From the NCBI RefSeq assembly GCF_009908285.1, contig NZ_JAAARM010000001.1, forward strand, positions 1 to 64,000: DNA of 64,000 nt, given 5' to 3'. The position numbers and the translations under genes were made by a program. Below the pieces are notes generated by a model, which searched no databases, was not told where the DNA came from, and was given only the letters and a program-made list of their open reading frames with translations. This document shows positions 52,524-61,438 of the stretch, piece after piece. The DNA is from Pseudomonas sp. Fl4BN1 (GTDB lineage Bacteria > Pseudomonadota > Gammaproteobacteria > Pseudomonadales > Pseudomonadaceae). Each line of letters starts with the position of its first letter. Positions within the stretch are counted from its first letter, which is position 1.

Positions 52524-52705
52524 GGGGATGGTGTGGGGGGCGATGGCGCCCGGCTATTACCGCTAGCTCGATTCGATCTATGGCCTGTGTACTGGCCGCA
52601 ACATTCCTTATCTACGCTGGAAATTGTGCCAGGAGGGCGCGATTGAAGAGTCCATGACGGACCGGCGCTTTGTCTCCTGGCCAGCCTGATGCCAAGGAGA
52701 CAAGC

Positions 52706-54076
52706 ATGAAAAAGGAAGTCCATCGGCCCTGTCCGAGGTTCGGTTGTGCGCTATTGGGTGCACTGCTCAGCCCGCTAGCCCTCGCCGTTACACCCCCCAC
52801 CCTGTCCCCGCAGATCCCTTTCGACGTCAAGGTCACCCTACCTCCGACCTTGGAAAGCCTGCAGCGCGATTTCGACGTGCTGTCCTGGCAAACCTTCATT
52901 GCCCTCAACTGGCCGGCCCAGGACGACGGCAGCCCGGCCCCCGGACTGATCGGCCAGGAAGATGGCCCCACCGTCTGGGAGAGCTGGAAAGAGAGCTACC
53001 AGATCTTCCGGCCCAAGGGCGAGAAGCCTGCGCCCTGGGATGCCCCCGCGAGCATTCCCAAGGTCTGTGAAGGGCTCAAGCCCGGGCGCCTGCTGCAGCA
53101 GATGGGCAAGGTCGCAGGTGTCCTGGACGAGTTCATCCAGCCGTTCCAGAGCGGCCCGCTGGTGGACCAGAGCGGCACCTACACCCGCAACGAAATCGTG
53201 GTCAACCGGCCGATGTTCGACGACATCCTCAACAAGGGGCTGTACAGCATCGAGGGGCAGAAAGCGTATTTTGCCGCCAGCGACAAAAACCTCGTGGCCT
53301 TCAGTTGTGGCTCCACCGAGGACAAGCAGGTCGGCGCGATCATGGTCAAGGCGTCATGGAAGGTGCTCGACGGCAATGACCAGCGCAGCCGTTTCCATAC
53401 GGTCGACGCCCTGGTCTACACCCCCGGCAATATCGATCCGGCTCATGGCCCGATCGTCGAAGAGTCGTGCAAGGCCGAACCGGTGGGCCTGGTGGGCCTG
53501 CACATCGTGCACAAGACCAAGGAGGCGCCGCAGTGGGTGTGGTCGACCTTCGAACATGTGGACAACGTGCCGGAAAAAACCACCCCGCCGGACCAGCGCA
53601 AAGGGCCGTACCTGTTCTACAACGCCGCCAGCCAGGCCGAGATCAACCAGCCGCCACCGCGGCCCTGGAACCCGTCGGTGAAGGCCACGCCGTCGCAGAT
53701 CGTGCGCGAAATCCCCCTGACCGCCGAGACCAAGGCGCTGAACGGCACCTTTCAGGCGTTGCTGCGCACGGCCAACCCCCAGAGCGTGTGGGCCAACTAT
53801 CAACTGATCAACACCCAGTGGCCCGCCGATCGGGCCAAAGACTGTGGCGCCCCCTCGCCGACCAATCCCCTGGGCAGCCCGGCACCGACCTTCCTCGCCA
53901 ACGCGACCTTGGAAACCTTTATCCAGGGCACGGTGCCCCAGGCCTCTTCCAGCTGCATGGACTGCCACAACAACGCCACCACCCGGGTCACCCAGAACCC
54001 GCGCACCACCTTTGCCGACTTCACCTATCTGCTGGAGCGTGCCCAATCCACTGGCGCCGCAGGGAGTAAACCATGA
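52706..54076 (+). CDS. Periplasmic cytochrome c of a flavin dehydrogenase complex
   Basis: A 456-residue protein with AAGGAGA before the ATG. A Sec signal peptide (LGALLSPLALAV) leads a long domain with LSWQTFIALNWPAQ, PTVWESWKESYQIFRP and NEIVVNRPMFDDIL. Only one heme motif, CMDCH (in SSCMDCHNNATTR), is present, near the C-terminus, so it should carry one covalent heme c. It overlaps the next gene by four bases, and a GMC flavoprotein gene follows, so it probably takes electrons from that dehydrogenase to the respiratory chain. Confidence 0.85.
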   Translation: MKKEVHRPCPRFGCALLGALLSPLALAVTPPTLSPQIPFDVKVTLPPTLESLQRDFDVLSWQTFIALNWPAQDDGSPAPGLIGQEDGPTVWESWKESYQIFRPKGEKPAPWDAPASIPKVCEGLKPGRLLQQMGKVAGVLDEFIQPFQSGPLVDQSGTYTRNEIVVNRPMFDDILNKGLYSIEGQKAYFAASDKNLVAFSCGSTEDKQVGAIMVKASWKVLDGNDQRSRFHTVDALVYTPGNIDPAHGPIVEESCKAEPVGLVGLHIVHKTKEAPQWVWSTFEHVDNVPEKTTPPDQRKGPYLFYNAASQAEINQPPPRPWNPSVKATPSQIVREIPLTAETKALNGTFQALLRTANPQSVWANYQLINTQWPADRAKDCGAPSPTNPLGSPAPTFLANATLETFIQGTVPQASSSCMDCHNNATTRVTQNPRTTFADFTYLLERAQSTGAAGSKP

Positions 54077-54573
54077 GTACTGATCGTGCGAACTTTGTCG
54101 GCCTGTCCTCGGCACTGCTGGGGATCGGTATTGATTTTCTGGCGCCGCTGATAGACCCCATCGACCTGCCCACGAAGTTCCTGGCCTACATCCGTCCACG
54201 ACTCACCGATGCAGTGCTCGATGCCTTGCTGAGCCAGTACGCGACTCTGGCCGCCGATCATCTGCCATCGGACGAAATCGCCAAAGTGCTGCTCGCAGAT
54301 CCCAAACATCAGGCAACCCAGGCCTGCCGCTCGATCATGAAACTGTGGCTGCTGGGGGTCTGGTACCAGCCTTATGAAGCCGGCCGCTACCAGGAAAAGC
54401 AGCAGTCGGTAGTGTCCGACCTGGCCTATCAGCAGAGTTGGGCCTGGAGGGCCGCGCAGGCCCATCCCATGGGCTATAGCCAGTTTCATTTCGGCTACTG
54501 GGGCGAGACGCCGCCCAGCCTGGAAGCCTTTACCGGCGTGCCTTCCAAGGTTCAGCAAGGAGCTTCGTCATGA
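54073..54573 (+). CDS. Small subunit of an FAD-dependent sugar/alcohol dehydrogenase
   Basis: A 166-residue protein overlapping both neighbours by four bases. FVGLSSALLGIGIDFLAPLI, then LLSQYATLAADHLPSDEIAK and CRSIMKLWLLGVWYQPYE fit the FAD-sorbitol/gluconate dehydrogenase small-subunit family. In characterised complexes this subunit carries a Tat signal that exports the flavin subunit; I see no twin-arginine motif here, so the location of the complex is uncertain. It presumably helps fold and anchor the GMC subunit. Confidence 0.75.
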   Translation: MSTDRANFVGLSSALLGIGIDFLAPLIDPIDLPTKFLAYIRPRLTDAVLDALLSQYATLAADHLPSDEIAKVLLADPKHQATQACRSIMKLWLLGVWYQPYEAGRYQEKQQSVVSDLAYQQSWAWRAAQAHPMGYSQFHFGYWGETPPSLEAFTGVPSKVQQGASS

Positions 54574-56807
54574 GCGTGGAACAAGCGGATGTGGTGATCG
54601 TCGGTGCCGGTTTGGCGGGCAGCATTATTGCCTATCAGCTGGGCCTGGCCGGGGTCAGTGTCCTGGTGCTGGAATCCGGGCCGAGCATTCCGGCCAATCG
54701 CACTCAATACATGGAGCGTTTCTACAACGCTACCCTGAAAACACCGGAGTCGCCGTACCCGCCGGCCAGCACTCTGCAGCCGCAGCTGTACCCGGAACTG
54801 CAGCCGGCCCAGCAGAACGCGCCGCGGCCCACCATTGCCGACCTGATCAATGGCTGGCAGAACCCGCAGACCAGCTACCTGGTGCAGAAAGGCCCGCTGG
54901 CCTTCACCAGCACCTATGAGCGCGTCGGTGGTGGCACCACCTGGCACTGGGTTGCCACCTGCCTGCGCATGCTGCCGAATGATTTTCGCCTCAAATCGCA
55001 GTATGGCGTCGGGGTCGACTGGCCCATCGGTTACGAGGACTTGCAAAGCGCCTATTGCCGCGCCGAGGTGGAGATTGGCGTGGCGGCGGATGTCGCCGAC
55101 CAGGGCTACCTGGGCATGACCTTTCCCGAGGACTATCAATTCCCCATGCACAGCATTCCGCTGTCCCTGGTGGACGACAGTTTCGTCAAGGCGGTGAAAG
55201 GCCGCTCGTTCGCCGGCATGCCGCTGCTGGTGAGCCCGACTCCGGCCGGGCGCAACTCCGAGCCATATGCCGGGCGCCGGGTCTGTGCGGGCAATACCAA
55301 CTGCACGCCGATCTGCCCGATCCAGGCCAAGTACGACGCCACGGTGACCCTGAACAAGGCCCTGGAAACCGGCAATGTACGGGTGCTGTACAAGACCGTG
55401 GCGAGCAAGGTCCGGGTTGCCACGGATTCCAGCATCATCGGCATCGAGTTCATCCAATACCAACTGGGTGACGGTCCGCCCACCGCCAATGGCGTGGCCC
55501 AGGGCAAGCACTATGTGATTGCCGCCCACGCCATCGAGACTCCAAAACTGCTGCTCAACTCGGCCTGCCCCGAGGCGCCCCAGGGCGTCGCCAACAGCAG
55601 TGGCCAGGTCGGCCGCAGCCTCTCGGACCACCCGATCTACCTGGCCTGGGGCCTGATGCCGGAAGGTCAGTCGGTGTTTCCATACCGCGGGCCGGTGTCC
55701 ACCGCGGGAATTGAAAGCCTGCGCGACGGGGCCTTCCGCAGCCAGCGTGCGGCCTGGCGCATCGAGATTGGCAACGAGGGCCTGAACTGGCCCATTGGCG
55801 ATCCCTACACCACGGTGTGCGACCTGATCGATGGCGAGAACATCAGTCGGACCAATCCCTTGCCTGGAGTCCAGCAGCCGCCCAGCGCACTCTACGGACG
55901 CGATTTGATCCAGGCCCTCAACGACCGCCTGATCCGCCAGTTCCGTATCGGTTTCCTGGTGGAGCAGGTGGAGGACAATCCGGACCAGGCCGATTGCTAC
56001 ATCGTGCCCTCCAGCGAATACACGGACCGCCTGGGCATCCCTCGGCCGGAGATTCATTACAACCTGTCGAACTACACCAAGGAGGGCTTCAAGCAGGCCC
56101 GGCAGGCGGCCACCTACATCATCACCGAGCTGCTGGGGGCCACCGAGCTCACCGACCTCAAGCCGGATCCGGCATTCAATCCGGGGTACTTCGTCTACGA
56201 CGGCGAACCCTACAGCTTCCAGGGCGCGGGGCACCTGATGGGCACCTACCGCATGGGCGACAATCGCAACACTTCGGTGGTCGACAAGCACCAGCGCAGT
56301 TGGGACCACCACAACCTGTTCCTGGTGGGGGATGGGGTGTTCCCCTCCAATGGCACTGCCAACCCGAGCCTGACCATCGCCGCCTTGTCGTTCCAGGCCG
56401 CAGATGTGCTGGCCAATGAACTCCGGGCCAGCACGGCGACGGTCCAGGCCAACCAACCGTGGCAGGGCACCGGAGTGCAGTTCAATGGCATCAGCCCGCG
56501 CCTGGTGCGCTGTGTCAGTGGGCGCTGGTCGGCCAGCCCGGCGGGGGGCATGGTCGATGGCCTGGGCAATCCGGCCTTTGTCGCCAAGCCTGGCTACACC
56601 TTGCCGGGAGCCAATGAAGGGGCGTTGATCGGGCGGGTCGGGGTGGACGGGGACCCCTTCCTGATCGGCGATCTGGCTGCGATCCCGGCTGGCCGCAAAG
56701 GCGAGCTGCAACTGTGCATCAACGACGATCTTGAGGGCCGTTACGGTGTCGGCCTGCAGGACAACCAGGGTGCGCTGACAGTGCGAGTGGAGTTCGGCAC
56801 CTTGTGA
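54570..56807 (+). CDS. GMC flavoprotein dehydrogenase with LecA-like C-terminal domain
   Basis: A 745-residue protein. FAD-binding VVIVGAGLAGSIIAYQL starts at residue 8, and the GMC end region has GAGHLMGTYRMGD and FLVGDGVFPSNGTANPSLT. CAGNTNCTPIC (around 240) has the C-x5-C-x3-C spacing of the 3Fe-4S ligands in FAD glucose dehydrogenase of Burkholderia. The last 115 residues (from about 630, ending ELQLCINDDLEGRYGVGLQD) resemble the PA-IL/LecA galactose-binding lectin, an extra domain not usual in the family. It should oxidise a sugar or alcohol and pass electrons to the cytochrome of the operon. The substrate is unknown. Confidence 0.88.
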   Translation: MSVEQADVVIVGAGLAGSIIAYQLGLAGVSVLVLESGPSIPANRTQYMERFYNATLKTPESPYPPASTLQPQLYPELQPAQQNAPRPTIADLINGWQNPQTSYLVQKGPLAFTSTYERVGGGTTWHWVATCLRMLPNDFRLKSQYGVGVDWPIGYEDLQSAYCRAEVEIGVAADVADQGYLGMTFPEDYQFPMHSIPLSLVDDSFVKAVKGRSFAGMPLLVSPTPAGRNSEPYAGRRVCAGNTNCTPICPIQAKYDATVTLNKALETGNVRVLYKTVASKVRVATDSSIIGIEFIQYQLGDGPPTANGVAQGKHYVIAAHAIETPKLLLNSACPEAPQGVANSSGQVGRSLSDHPIYLAWGLMPEGQSVFPYRGPVSTAGIESLRDGAFRSQRAAWRIEIGNEGLNWPIGDPYTTVCDLIDGENISRTNPLPGVQQPPSALYGRDLIQALNDRLIRQFRIGFLVEQVEDNPDQADCYIVPSSEYTDRLGIPRPEIHYNLSNYTKEGFKQARQAATYIITELLGATELTDLKPDPAFNPGYFVYDGEPYSFQGAGHLMGTYRMGDNRNTSVVDKHQRSWDHHNLFLVGDGVFPSNGTANPSLTIAALSFQAADVLANELRASTATVQANQPWQGTGVQFNGISPRLVRCVSGRWSASPAGGMVDGLGNPAFVAKPGYTLPGANEGALIGRVGVDGDPFLIGDLAAIPAGRKGELQLCINDDLEGRYGVGLQDNQGALTVRVEFGTL

Positions 56808-56811
56808 ATGA

Positions 56812-56846
56812 TCCGCCCGGGAGCGTACCTGGCGCTCCCGGGCGGA
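56812..56846. terminator. Bidirectional terminator between the GMC gene and the DUF962 gene
   Basis: TCCGCCCGGGAGCG and CGCTCCCGGGCGGA form a perfect 14-base stem with a seven-base loop, between two convergent stops. Confidence 0.75.
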
Positions 56847-56849
56847 GTT

Positions 56850-57374
56850 TCAGACCAGGGCTTTCTTGTGGCGCAGGGCGACGGGGCCGGAGCGCTGCTC
56901 GATGGCCTGTTTCAAGTCCTGGCGCAGCCCCAGCAGGAACGCCAGCTCGGCTACCACGAACAACGGGCCGATGATCAAGCCCGACAGGTCGTCGACGAAG
57001 GCCGGCTTGCGACCCTCGTAGTAATGGCCGATGAACTGGATCACCCAACCGATCACGAACAGGCCCAGGCCGCTGCTCAGCCAGAGCCCGGTGCTGTGTG
57101 CCGCCAGCGCCTGACCGATCCATACCGACAGGCCCATCAGCACACTCATCAGCAGTCCCAGGCGCAACTCCAGGCGCAGGTAGAACACCGACGCGGCAAG
57201 GGCCAGCAGCACCGCCGGCGACCATGCAATGCCCGCCATGCTCCAGGCGGGACGCGACAACAGCACCGCCACCGCCACCACGATCATCGGAATGCCGATA
57301 AAGTGGCTGGCGATATTGCGCGGGTCGCGGTGGTAGGCGGCGTATTGACTGAGATGATCAACGAGGCTTTTCAT
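56850..57374 (-). CDS. DUF962/Mpo1-like membrane protein
   Basis: A 174-residue inner-membrane protein with about four helices. YAAYHRDPRNIASHFIGIPM at the start and VIQFIGHYYEGRKPAFVDDL near residue 115 contain the conserved histidines of the Mpo1/YGL010w family. Yeast Mpo1 is an iron-dependent dioxygenase that removes one carbon from 2-hydroxy fatty acids; the bacterial function is inferred only. GGAGGAACAACA precedes the ATG. The gene is divergent from the Crp/Fnr-type regulator gene. Confidence 0.88.
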   Translation of the reverse strand: MKSLVDHLSQYAAYHRDPRNIASHFIGIPMIVVAVAVLLSRPAWSMAGIAWSPAVLLALAASVFYLRLELRLGLLMSVLMGLSVWIGQALAAHSTGLWLSSGLGLFVIGWVIQFIGHYYEGRKPAFVDDLSGLIIGPLFVVAELAFLLGLRQDLKQAIEQRSGPVALRHKKALV

Positions 57375-57476
57375 TGTTGTTCCTCCGTTAGGGTGGCTGG
57401 ATCATGCCCGGTGCCCGCTCACGGCTCTGTCAGCTAGGCGACAATTATCCCGATGCCCTCAGGAACCCCCTTGTCC

Positions 57477-58199
57477 ATGGATATGCAGCAGTGGCGTGAG
57501 TGCCTGATGACCGGCCAGTGGTTCAGCCATCTGCCGGCTTCATTACAGAATAGTTTGCTCAGCGGTGCCCGCCTGCGCCGGCTGGTGCCAGGGCAGTGCC
57601 TGTTCCTGCGTGGTGATCCGCCCTGCGGCCTGTACGCGGTGCTGGAGGGCACGGTGCGGGTCGGCGCGGTCAGCGAACAGGGCAAGGAGGCCCTGCTGAG
57701 CCTGATGGAAGCGCCCCACTGGTTCGGCGAAATCTGCCTGTTCGATGGCCAGCCGCGCACCCACGATGCTTACGCCGAGGGCGCCTGTACCCTGCTTCAG
57801 GTGCCGCAGGCAGCACTGTTGCAGCTTCTGGAGCAACAGCCGCAGTACTGGCGCCAGTTCGCCCTGTTGATGAGCCACAAACTGCGCCTGGCCTTTATCA
57901 ACCTGGAGCAACTGAGCCTGATGCCAGCTCCGGCTCGGGTGGCCAGCCGCCTGCTGGCGATGGCTGCCGGCTACGGTGAAGTGGCCCAGGCCCGCCGTGT
58001 GCTGCAACTGCCCCAGGAGCAACTGGCGCTGATGCTCTCGCTGTCGCGCCAGACCACCAACCAGATCCTCAAGGATCTGCAGAACCAGGGCATTCTGCGC
58101 CTGAGCTACGGCGAGATCGAAATCCTCGACACCGAGCGCCTGCGCGCCCTCGCCGGCAAGCCGGCTCCTACAGCCCCCGCGATGTTCCGCCAGCCGTAG
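57477..58199 (+). CDS. Crp/Fnr family transcription regulator
   Basis: A 240-residue protein (248 if the upstream ATG at 57453 is used). The cyclic-nucleotide-binding-type domain covers residues 15-130 (LVPGQCLFLRGDPPCGLYAV, WFGEICLFDGQPRTHDAYAE) and the winged helix 155-215 (LPQEQLALMLSLSRQTTNQI). No cluster of N-terminal cysteines as in Fnr is present. The last 15 residues or so are encoded by a REP unit, so the tail is not ancestral. Its likely targets include the divergent DUF962 gene. Confidence 0.88.
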   Translation: MDMQQWRECLMTGQWFSHLPASLQNSLLSGARLRRLVPGQCLFLRGDPPCGLYAVLEGTVRVGAVSEQGKEALLSLMEAPHWFGEICLFDGQPRTHDAYAEGACTLLQVPQAALLQLLEQQPQYWRQFALLMSHKLRLAFINLEQLSLMPAPARVASRLLAMAAGYGEVAQARRVLQLPQEQLALMLSLSRQTTNQILKDLQNQGILRLSYGEIEILDTERLRALAGKPAPTAPAMFRQP

Positions 58200-58218
58200 G
58201 AGCTGGCTTGCCAGCGAA
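58150..58218. repeat. REP pair overlapping the 3' end of the Crp/Fnr gene
   Basis: CGCCGGCAAGCCGGCTCCTA and GTAGGAGCTGGCTTGCCAGC in tail-to-tail order; the first unit lies within the reading frame. Confidence 0.9.
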
Positions 58219-58254
58219 GAGGCCCTCAAGACCGCCCTCGCCAGCAGTCAGCGC

Positions 58255-58665
58255 CTACGAGCCACGATAGGTCGAGAACCCATAAGGGCTGAGCAACAAC
58301 GGAATGTGGTAATGCTGCTCGGTCTGCTTGACCTCGAAGATCACCGGAATCTCCGGGAAGAAGGTCTCGCGCTTGGCCTGCCTGAAGTATTCGCCCGTCT
58401 TGAACACCACTCGATATTCGCCAGCAGTCAGGGCCTGGCCGGCGGGAAACAGCTCGCTGATCCGCCCTTGTTCGTTGGTCACGCCAGTGGACAACGCTTT
58501 CCAGTCCTGGCCCACATGCTGCTCGAGGGTCACCTTGACCCCCGGCGAGGGCAAACCGTTCTCCAGGTTCAGCACATGCACGCTCAAGGGGTTGCCGGCC
58601 GCCAAGGCCAGGCTCGACAGACCGCAGAGGCCGACAGCGGCCAGAGCATTACGCAAAAAAATCAT
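58255..58665 (-). CDS. hiuH: Periplasmic 5-hydroxyisourate hydrolase (transthyretin-like)
   Basis: A 136-residue protein with GAGGAG before the ATG. A signal peptide ends LALAAG. The mature part has LSVHVLNLENGLPSPGVKV at its start and the family end HIPLLLSPYGFSTYRGS, whose YRGS and histidines form the active site. It hydrolyses 5-hydroxyisourate to a carboxyimidazoline (OHCU). Periplasmic members such as E. coli YedX are tied to a peroxide/copper-responsive regulator pair, and a similar pair is divergent here. It is the second gene after the GlcG/HbpS-like one. Confidence 0.92.
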   Translation of the reverse strand: MIFLRNALAAVGLCGLSSLALAAGNPLSVHVLNLENGLPSPGVKVTLEQHVGQDWKALSTGVTNEQGRISELFPAGQALTAGEYRVVFKTGEYFRQAKRETFFPEIPVIFEVKQTEQHYHIPLLLSPYGFSTYRGS

Positions 58666-58711
58666 GAACGACTCCTCATTGCATTGATCAAAAAAAACCA
58701 GCCGATAGACG

Positions 58712-59191
58712 TCACAGCGCGGCCCGCAAACCGACCTTTTGCGCCGCCTTGAGCGCACATTCCTCGTCTTGCGCGGCACCACCGGCACCGGCAATGCCCA
58801 TTGCGCCGACCAGTTCATGGCCGGCGAACAACGGAATGCCGCCACCGAGCAGCAACAGCTCCGGCAAGGTATTGAGATTGGCCGCCTCGGGGTTGCTCCG
58901 TGCCCGCTCGGCGAACAGCCGGCTCGGGGTCTTGCTGGACAGCGCGGTATAGGCCTTGCGCTGGCTGGCGAGGGTGTTGTGCGGGCCCACGCCATCACTG
59001 CGCAAAGTCACCAGCAGGTTGCCGCCACGGTCCAGCACCGAAACCACGGCCGTACACTGGGCCAGGCTGGCGTCCGCCAACTGACGGGCGGTGGCCAGGT
59101 CCAACTCGGCGTGACGGGGCAGTTCCAGCTCCGCCAGGGCGCTGCCGGCAAGGCTCAGGCCAAGGCTCAGAACAAGGGTTTTGCAAATCAT
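58712..59191 (-). CDS. GlcG/HbpS-like periplasmic protein
   Basis: A 159-residue protein with GGAGCC before the ATG at 59191. Signal peptide ending SALAEL, then a GlcG/HbpS domain: LDLATARQLADASLAQC, SVLDRGGNLLVTLRSDG, SKTPSRLFAERA and GGGIPLFAGHELVGAMGIAG. Streptomyces HbpS binds heme and senses redox state through a two-component system, and this protein lies directly opposite such a system. Whether it senses, binds heme or is only an enzyme-like protein is open. First gene of the minus-strand pair with hiuH. Confidence 0.85.
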   Translation of the reverse strand: MICKTLVLSLGLSLAGSALAELELPRHAELDLATARQLADASLAQCTAVVSVLDRGGNLLVTLRSDGVGPHNTLASQRKAYTALSSKTPSRLFAERARSNPEAANLNTLPELLLLGGGIPLFAGHELVGAMGIAGAGGAAQDEECALKAAQKVGLRAAL

Positions 59192-59257
59192 GGGAAGGCT
59201 CCGCAAAGACAGGTCGCCACCTTAGCCAGCCGTCCTCGTCAGAACCTCGTCAGTTGG

Positions 59258-59273
59258 ATTACAAGTTTGTAAT
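59258..59273. promoter_or_regulatory. HprR/CusR-type palindrome between the divergent operons
   Basis: ATTACAA-GT-TTGTAAT is a perfect seven-base-arm palindrome, 53 bases before the regulator gene and 66 bases before the GlcG/HbpS-like gene. It closely matches the E. coli HprR/CusR site (CATTACAAAATTGTAATG). The adjacent regulator belongs to the same family, so it is very probably its binding site. Confidence 0.8.
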
Positions 59274-59326
59274 GGGCAAGCGCCTGCCAGGCGCCTAGCC
59301 TGTGCCGATCATTCTTGAGGTGCGCC

Positions 59327-60007
59327 ATGCGTTTGCTGGTAGTTGAAGACGAAGCCAAGACCGCGAATTTCCTCGCCAAGGGCCTGGGCGAGTCCGGTTT
59401 TGCCGTCGACGTGGCCTTGAACGGCCTGGACGGGCGTTACTTTATCGAGCAGCAGGCCTACGACCTGATCATCCTCGACGTGATGCTTCCCGGGCTCAAC
59501 GGCTGGCAACTGCTGCAGCTGGTCCGCCAGCGTGGTGCCACCCCGGTATTGTTCCTCACCGCCCGTGACGCCATCGAAGACCGGGTCCGCGGCCTTGAAT
59601 TGGGGGCCGACGACTATCTGCTCAAACCCTTCGCCTTCGCCGAATTGCTGGCCCGGGTTCGCACCCTGCTGCGTCGGGGGCCTATGCGCGAGGCTGAGTC
59701 CTACAGCATCGCCGACCTGGAAATCGATGTACTGCGTCGCCGGGTCAGTCGTGGTGGCCAGCGTATTGCCCTGACCAACAAGGAGTTCGCCCTGCTGCAC
59801 TTGCTGGCCAGCCGCCAGGGCGAAGTGCTGTCGCGGACCCTGATCGCATCCCAGGTGTGGAACCTGAATTTCGACAGCGACACCAACATGGTGGAGGTGG
59901 CAGTGCGTCGGTTGCGGGCCAAGGTCGATGATCCCTACATGCCGAAACTGATCCACACCGTGCGTGGCGTCGGTTACCAGTTGGAAGCCCCGGATGAAGC
60001 GCTCTAG
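59327..60007 (+). CDS. OmpR-type response regulator of the CopR/CusR/HprR group
   Basis: A 226-residue protein starting [20 protein letters not shown]. The receiver has the phosphorylation site in [10 protein letters not shown] (Asp 51) and [12 protein letters not shown]; the C-terminal winged helix has [20 protein letters not shown] and [11 protein letters not shown]. It should bind the 59258-59273 palindrome and control the divergent hiuH unit as well as itself. E. coli HprR, which responds to hydrogen peroxide, and CusR, which responds to copper, are the closest-known models; which signal applies is not clear. Confidence 0.93.
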   Translation: MRLLVVEDEAKTANFLAKGLGESGFAVDVALNGLDGRYFIEQQAYDLIILDVMLPGLNGWQLLQLVRQRGATPVLFLTARDAIEDRVRGLELGADDYLLKPFAFAELLARVRTLLRRGPMREAESYSIADLEIDVLRRRVSRGGQRIALTNKEFALLHLLASRQGEVLSRTLIASQVWNLNFDSDTNMVEVAVRRLRAKVDDPYMPKLIHTVRGVGYQLEAPDEAL

Positions 60008-61382
60008 TTCCATTGCCTGGCGCCTGGCACTGGCGTTTGCCGCGGTCTGTGCTCTGGTGTTGAGTGTGATCGGGGTATTTCTCTACCGCTCCCTGGCCGC
60101 AGAGATTGCCTACCGCGACGACCTCGCCCTGCTGGGACGCCTGGAGCAGGTACGGGCCCTGTTGCAGGACAGCGACAGCCTTGATGCCCTGCAAGCCCGG
60201 CCGCGCCTGTACCAGAACATGCTGGGCAACCAGGACAGCCTGTTGCTGGTGCAACGGGCCGACGGTTCCACGGTGATCGATATCAACCCGCGACAACAAA
60301 GCCTGCCGGCACTGGTGCCGATCCTCCTGGCGCAACCGCCACAACGTCGCGATATCAGCGTATGGCCCGGCGCCGGCGATGTTCCGGTCGCCTTGCTGGC
60401 GGGACAGGCCCGCGGACCCCAGGGCGAAGCCTTGACCGTGGTCGCCGGCAAGGTCCTCAGCGAACGTGAGCAGATGCTTGCCAGCTATCGCCTGCGCTTG
60501 TACCTGGCGGTGGGAGTGGGGGCTCTATTGGCGTTTGCCCTGGGGCTGCTGCTGTTGCGCCGAGGCTTGCGCCCCTTGCGCCAGCTCAGCGAGTCGGTCC
60601 GCCAGATTGATTTGCGCAGCCTCGACCAGCGCCTGCAGACCACCGGCATCCCAGCGGAATTCCACGAGCCGGTACAGGCCTTGAACGCCATGCTGGCGCG
60701 GCTGGACGAGAGCTTCCAGCGCCTGTCGCAGTTCTCCGCCGACCTGGCCCACGAGATCCGCACGCCGTTGCACAACCTCCTGGGCAGCAACGGCCTGGCG
60801 TTGAACCAGCCGCGCAGCGCCGCCGAATACCAAGAGGTGCTGGCGTCGAATATGGAGGAGTTCGAGCGGCTCACGCGGATGGCCCAGAACCTGTTGTTCC
60901 TGGCGCGCACCGAACAGGCTGAACAGGCCCTGGACCTGCGTCCGCTGACATTGGCGGGGGTCGGCGCGGAGCTCTGCGACTACTTCGAAGCCCTGGCCGA
61001 TGACCGGAATATCCGCCTGGAGAATGGTTTTTCCGGCGAACTGCAGGCTGACCAGCAATTGTTGCAGCGGGCCCTGGGCAACCTGTTGGCCAACGCCGTG
61101 CGGCATGCCGACCAGGGCTCGGTGATCAGCTTGCGCCGCCGCGTCGAAGCGGGCTGGTGCTGGCTGCAGGTGCACAACCAGGGGCCGGCGATTGCCCCCG
61201 AGCATGTGTCCCGGCTGTTCGACCGTTTTTATCGGGTCGATCCGTCCCGGGCCGAACCGGGAGACTCCGGGGGCCTGGGCCTGGCCATCGTTCGCTCGAT
61301 CATGCTGCTGCATGGTGGCCAGGTCCGGGTGACCAGCGATCAACAGGCGACGCTATTCGAACTGGGTTTTCCATTGGCCTAG
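59994..61382 (+). CDS. Sensor histidine kinase of the HprS/CusS type
   Basis: A 462-residue inner-membrane kinase overlapping the regulator gene by 14 bases. Two membrane helices (residues about 10-32 and 165-185) bound a periplasmic sensor of some 130 residues; a HAMP, a dimer domain with [16 protein letters not shown] (His about 253) and an ATPase with [22 protein letters not shown] and SGGLGLAIV follow. The periplasmic part has no obvious Met/His copper cluster, so redox or oxidant sensing, as for HprS, is at least as likely as copper. Confidence 0.92.
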   Translation: MKRSSSIAWRLALAFAAVCALVLSVIGVFLYRSLAAEIAYRDDLALLGRLEQVRALLQDSDSLDALQARPRLYQNMLGNQDSLLLVQRADGSTVIDINPRQQSLPALVPILLAQPPQRRDISVWPGAGDVPVALLAGQARGPQGEALTVVAGKVLSEREQMLASYRLRLYLAVGVGALLAFALGLLLLRRGLRPLRQLSESVRQIDLRSLDQRLQTTGIPAEFHEPVQALNAMLARLDESFQRLSQFSADLAHEIRTPLHNLLGSNGLALNQPRSAAEYQEVLASNMEEFERLTRMAQNLLFLARTEQAEQALDLRPLTLAGVGAELCDYFEALADDRNIRLENGFSGELQADQQLLQRALGNLLANAVRHADQGSVISLRRRVEAGWCWLQVHNQGPAIAPEHVSRLFDRFYRVDPSRAEPGDSGGLGLAIVRSIMLLHGGQVRVTSDQQATLFELGFPLA

Positions 61383-61438
61383 CCGCTGCCGGGTCTGCGA
61401 GGCGGTGATCGAGCGCTATGTGGGCAAGGCGCCAACCG

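Noticed and set aside
54552..56711. A 719-residue minus-strand frame opposite the GMC gene
   Set aside because: Shadow frame; no motif and no start signal.
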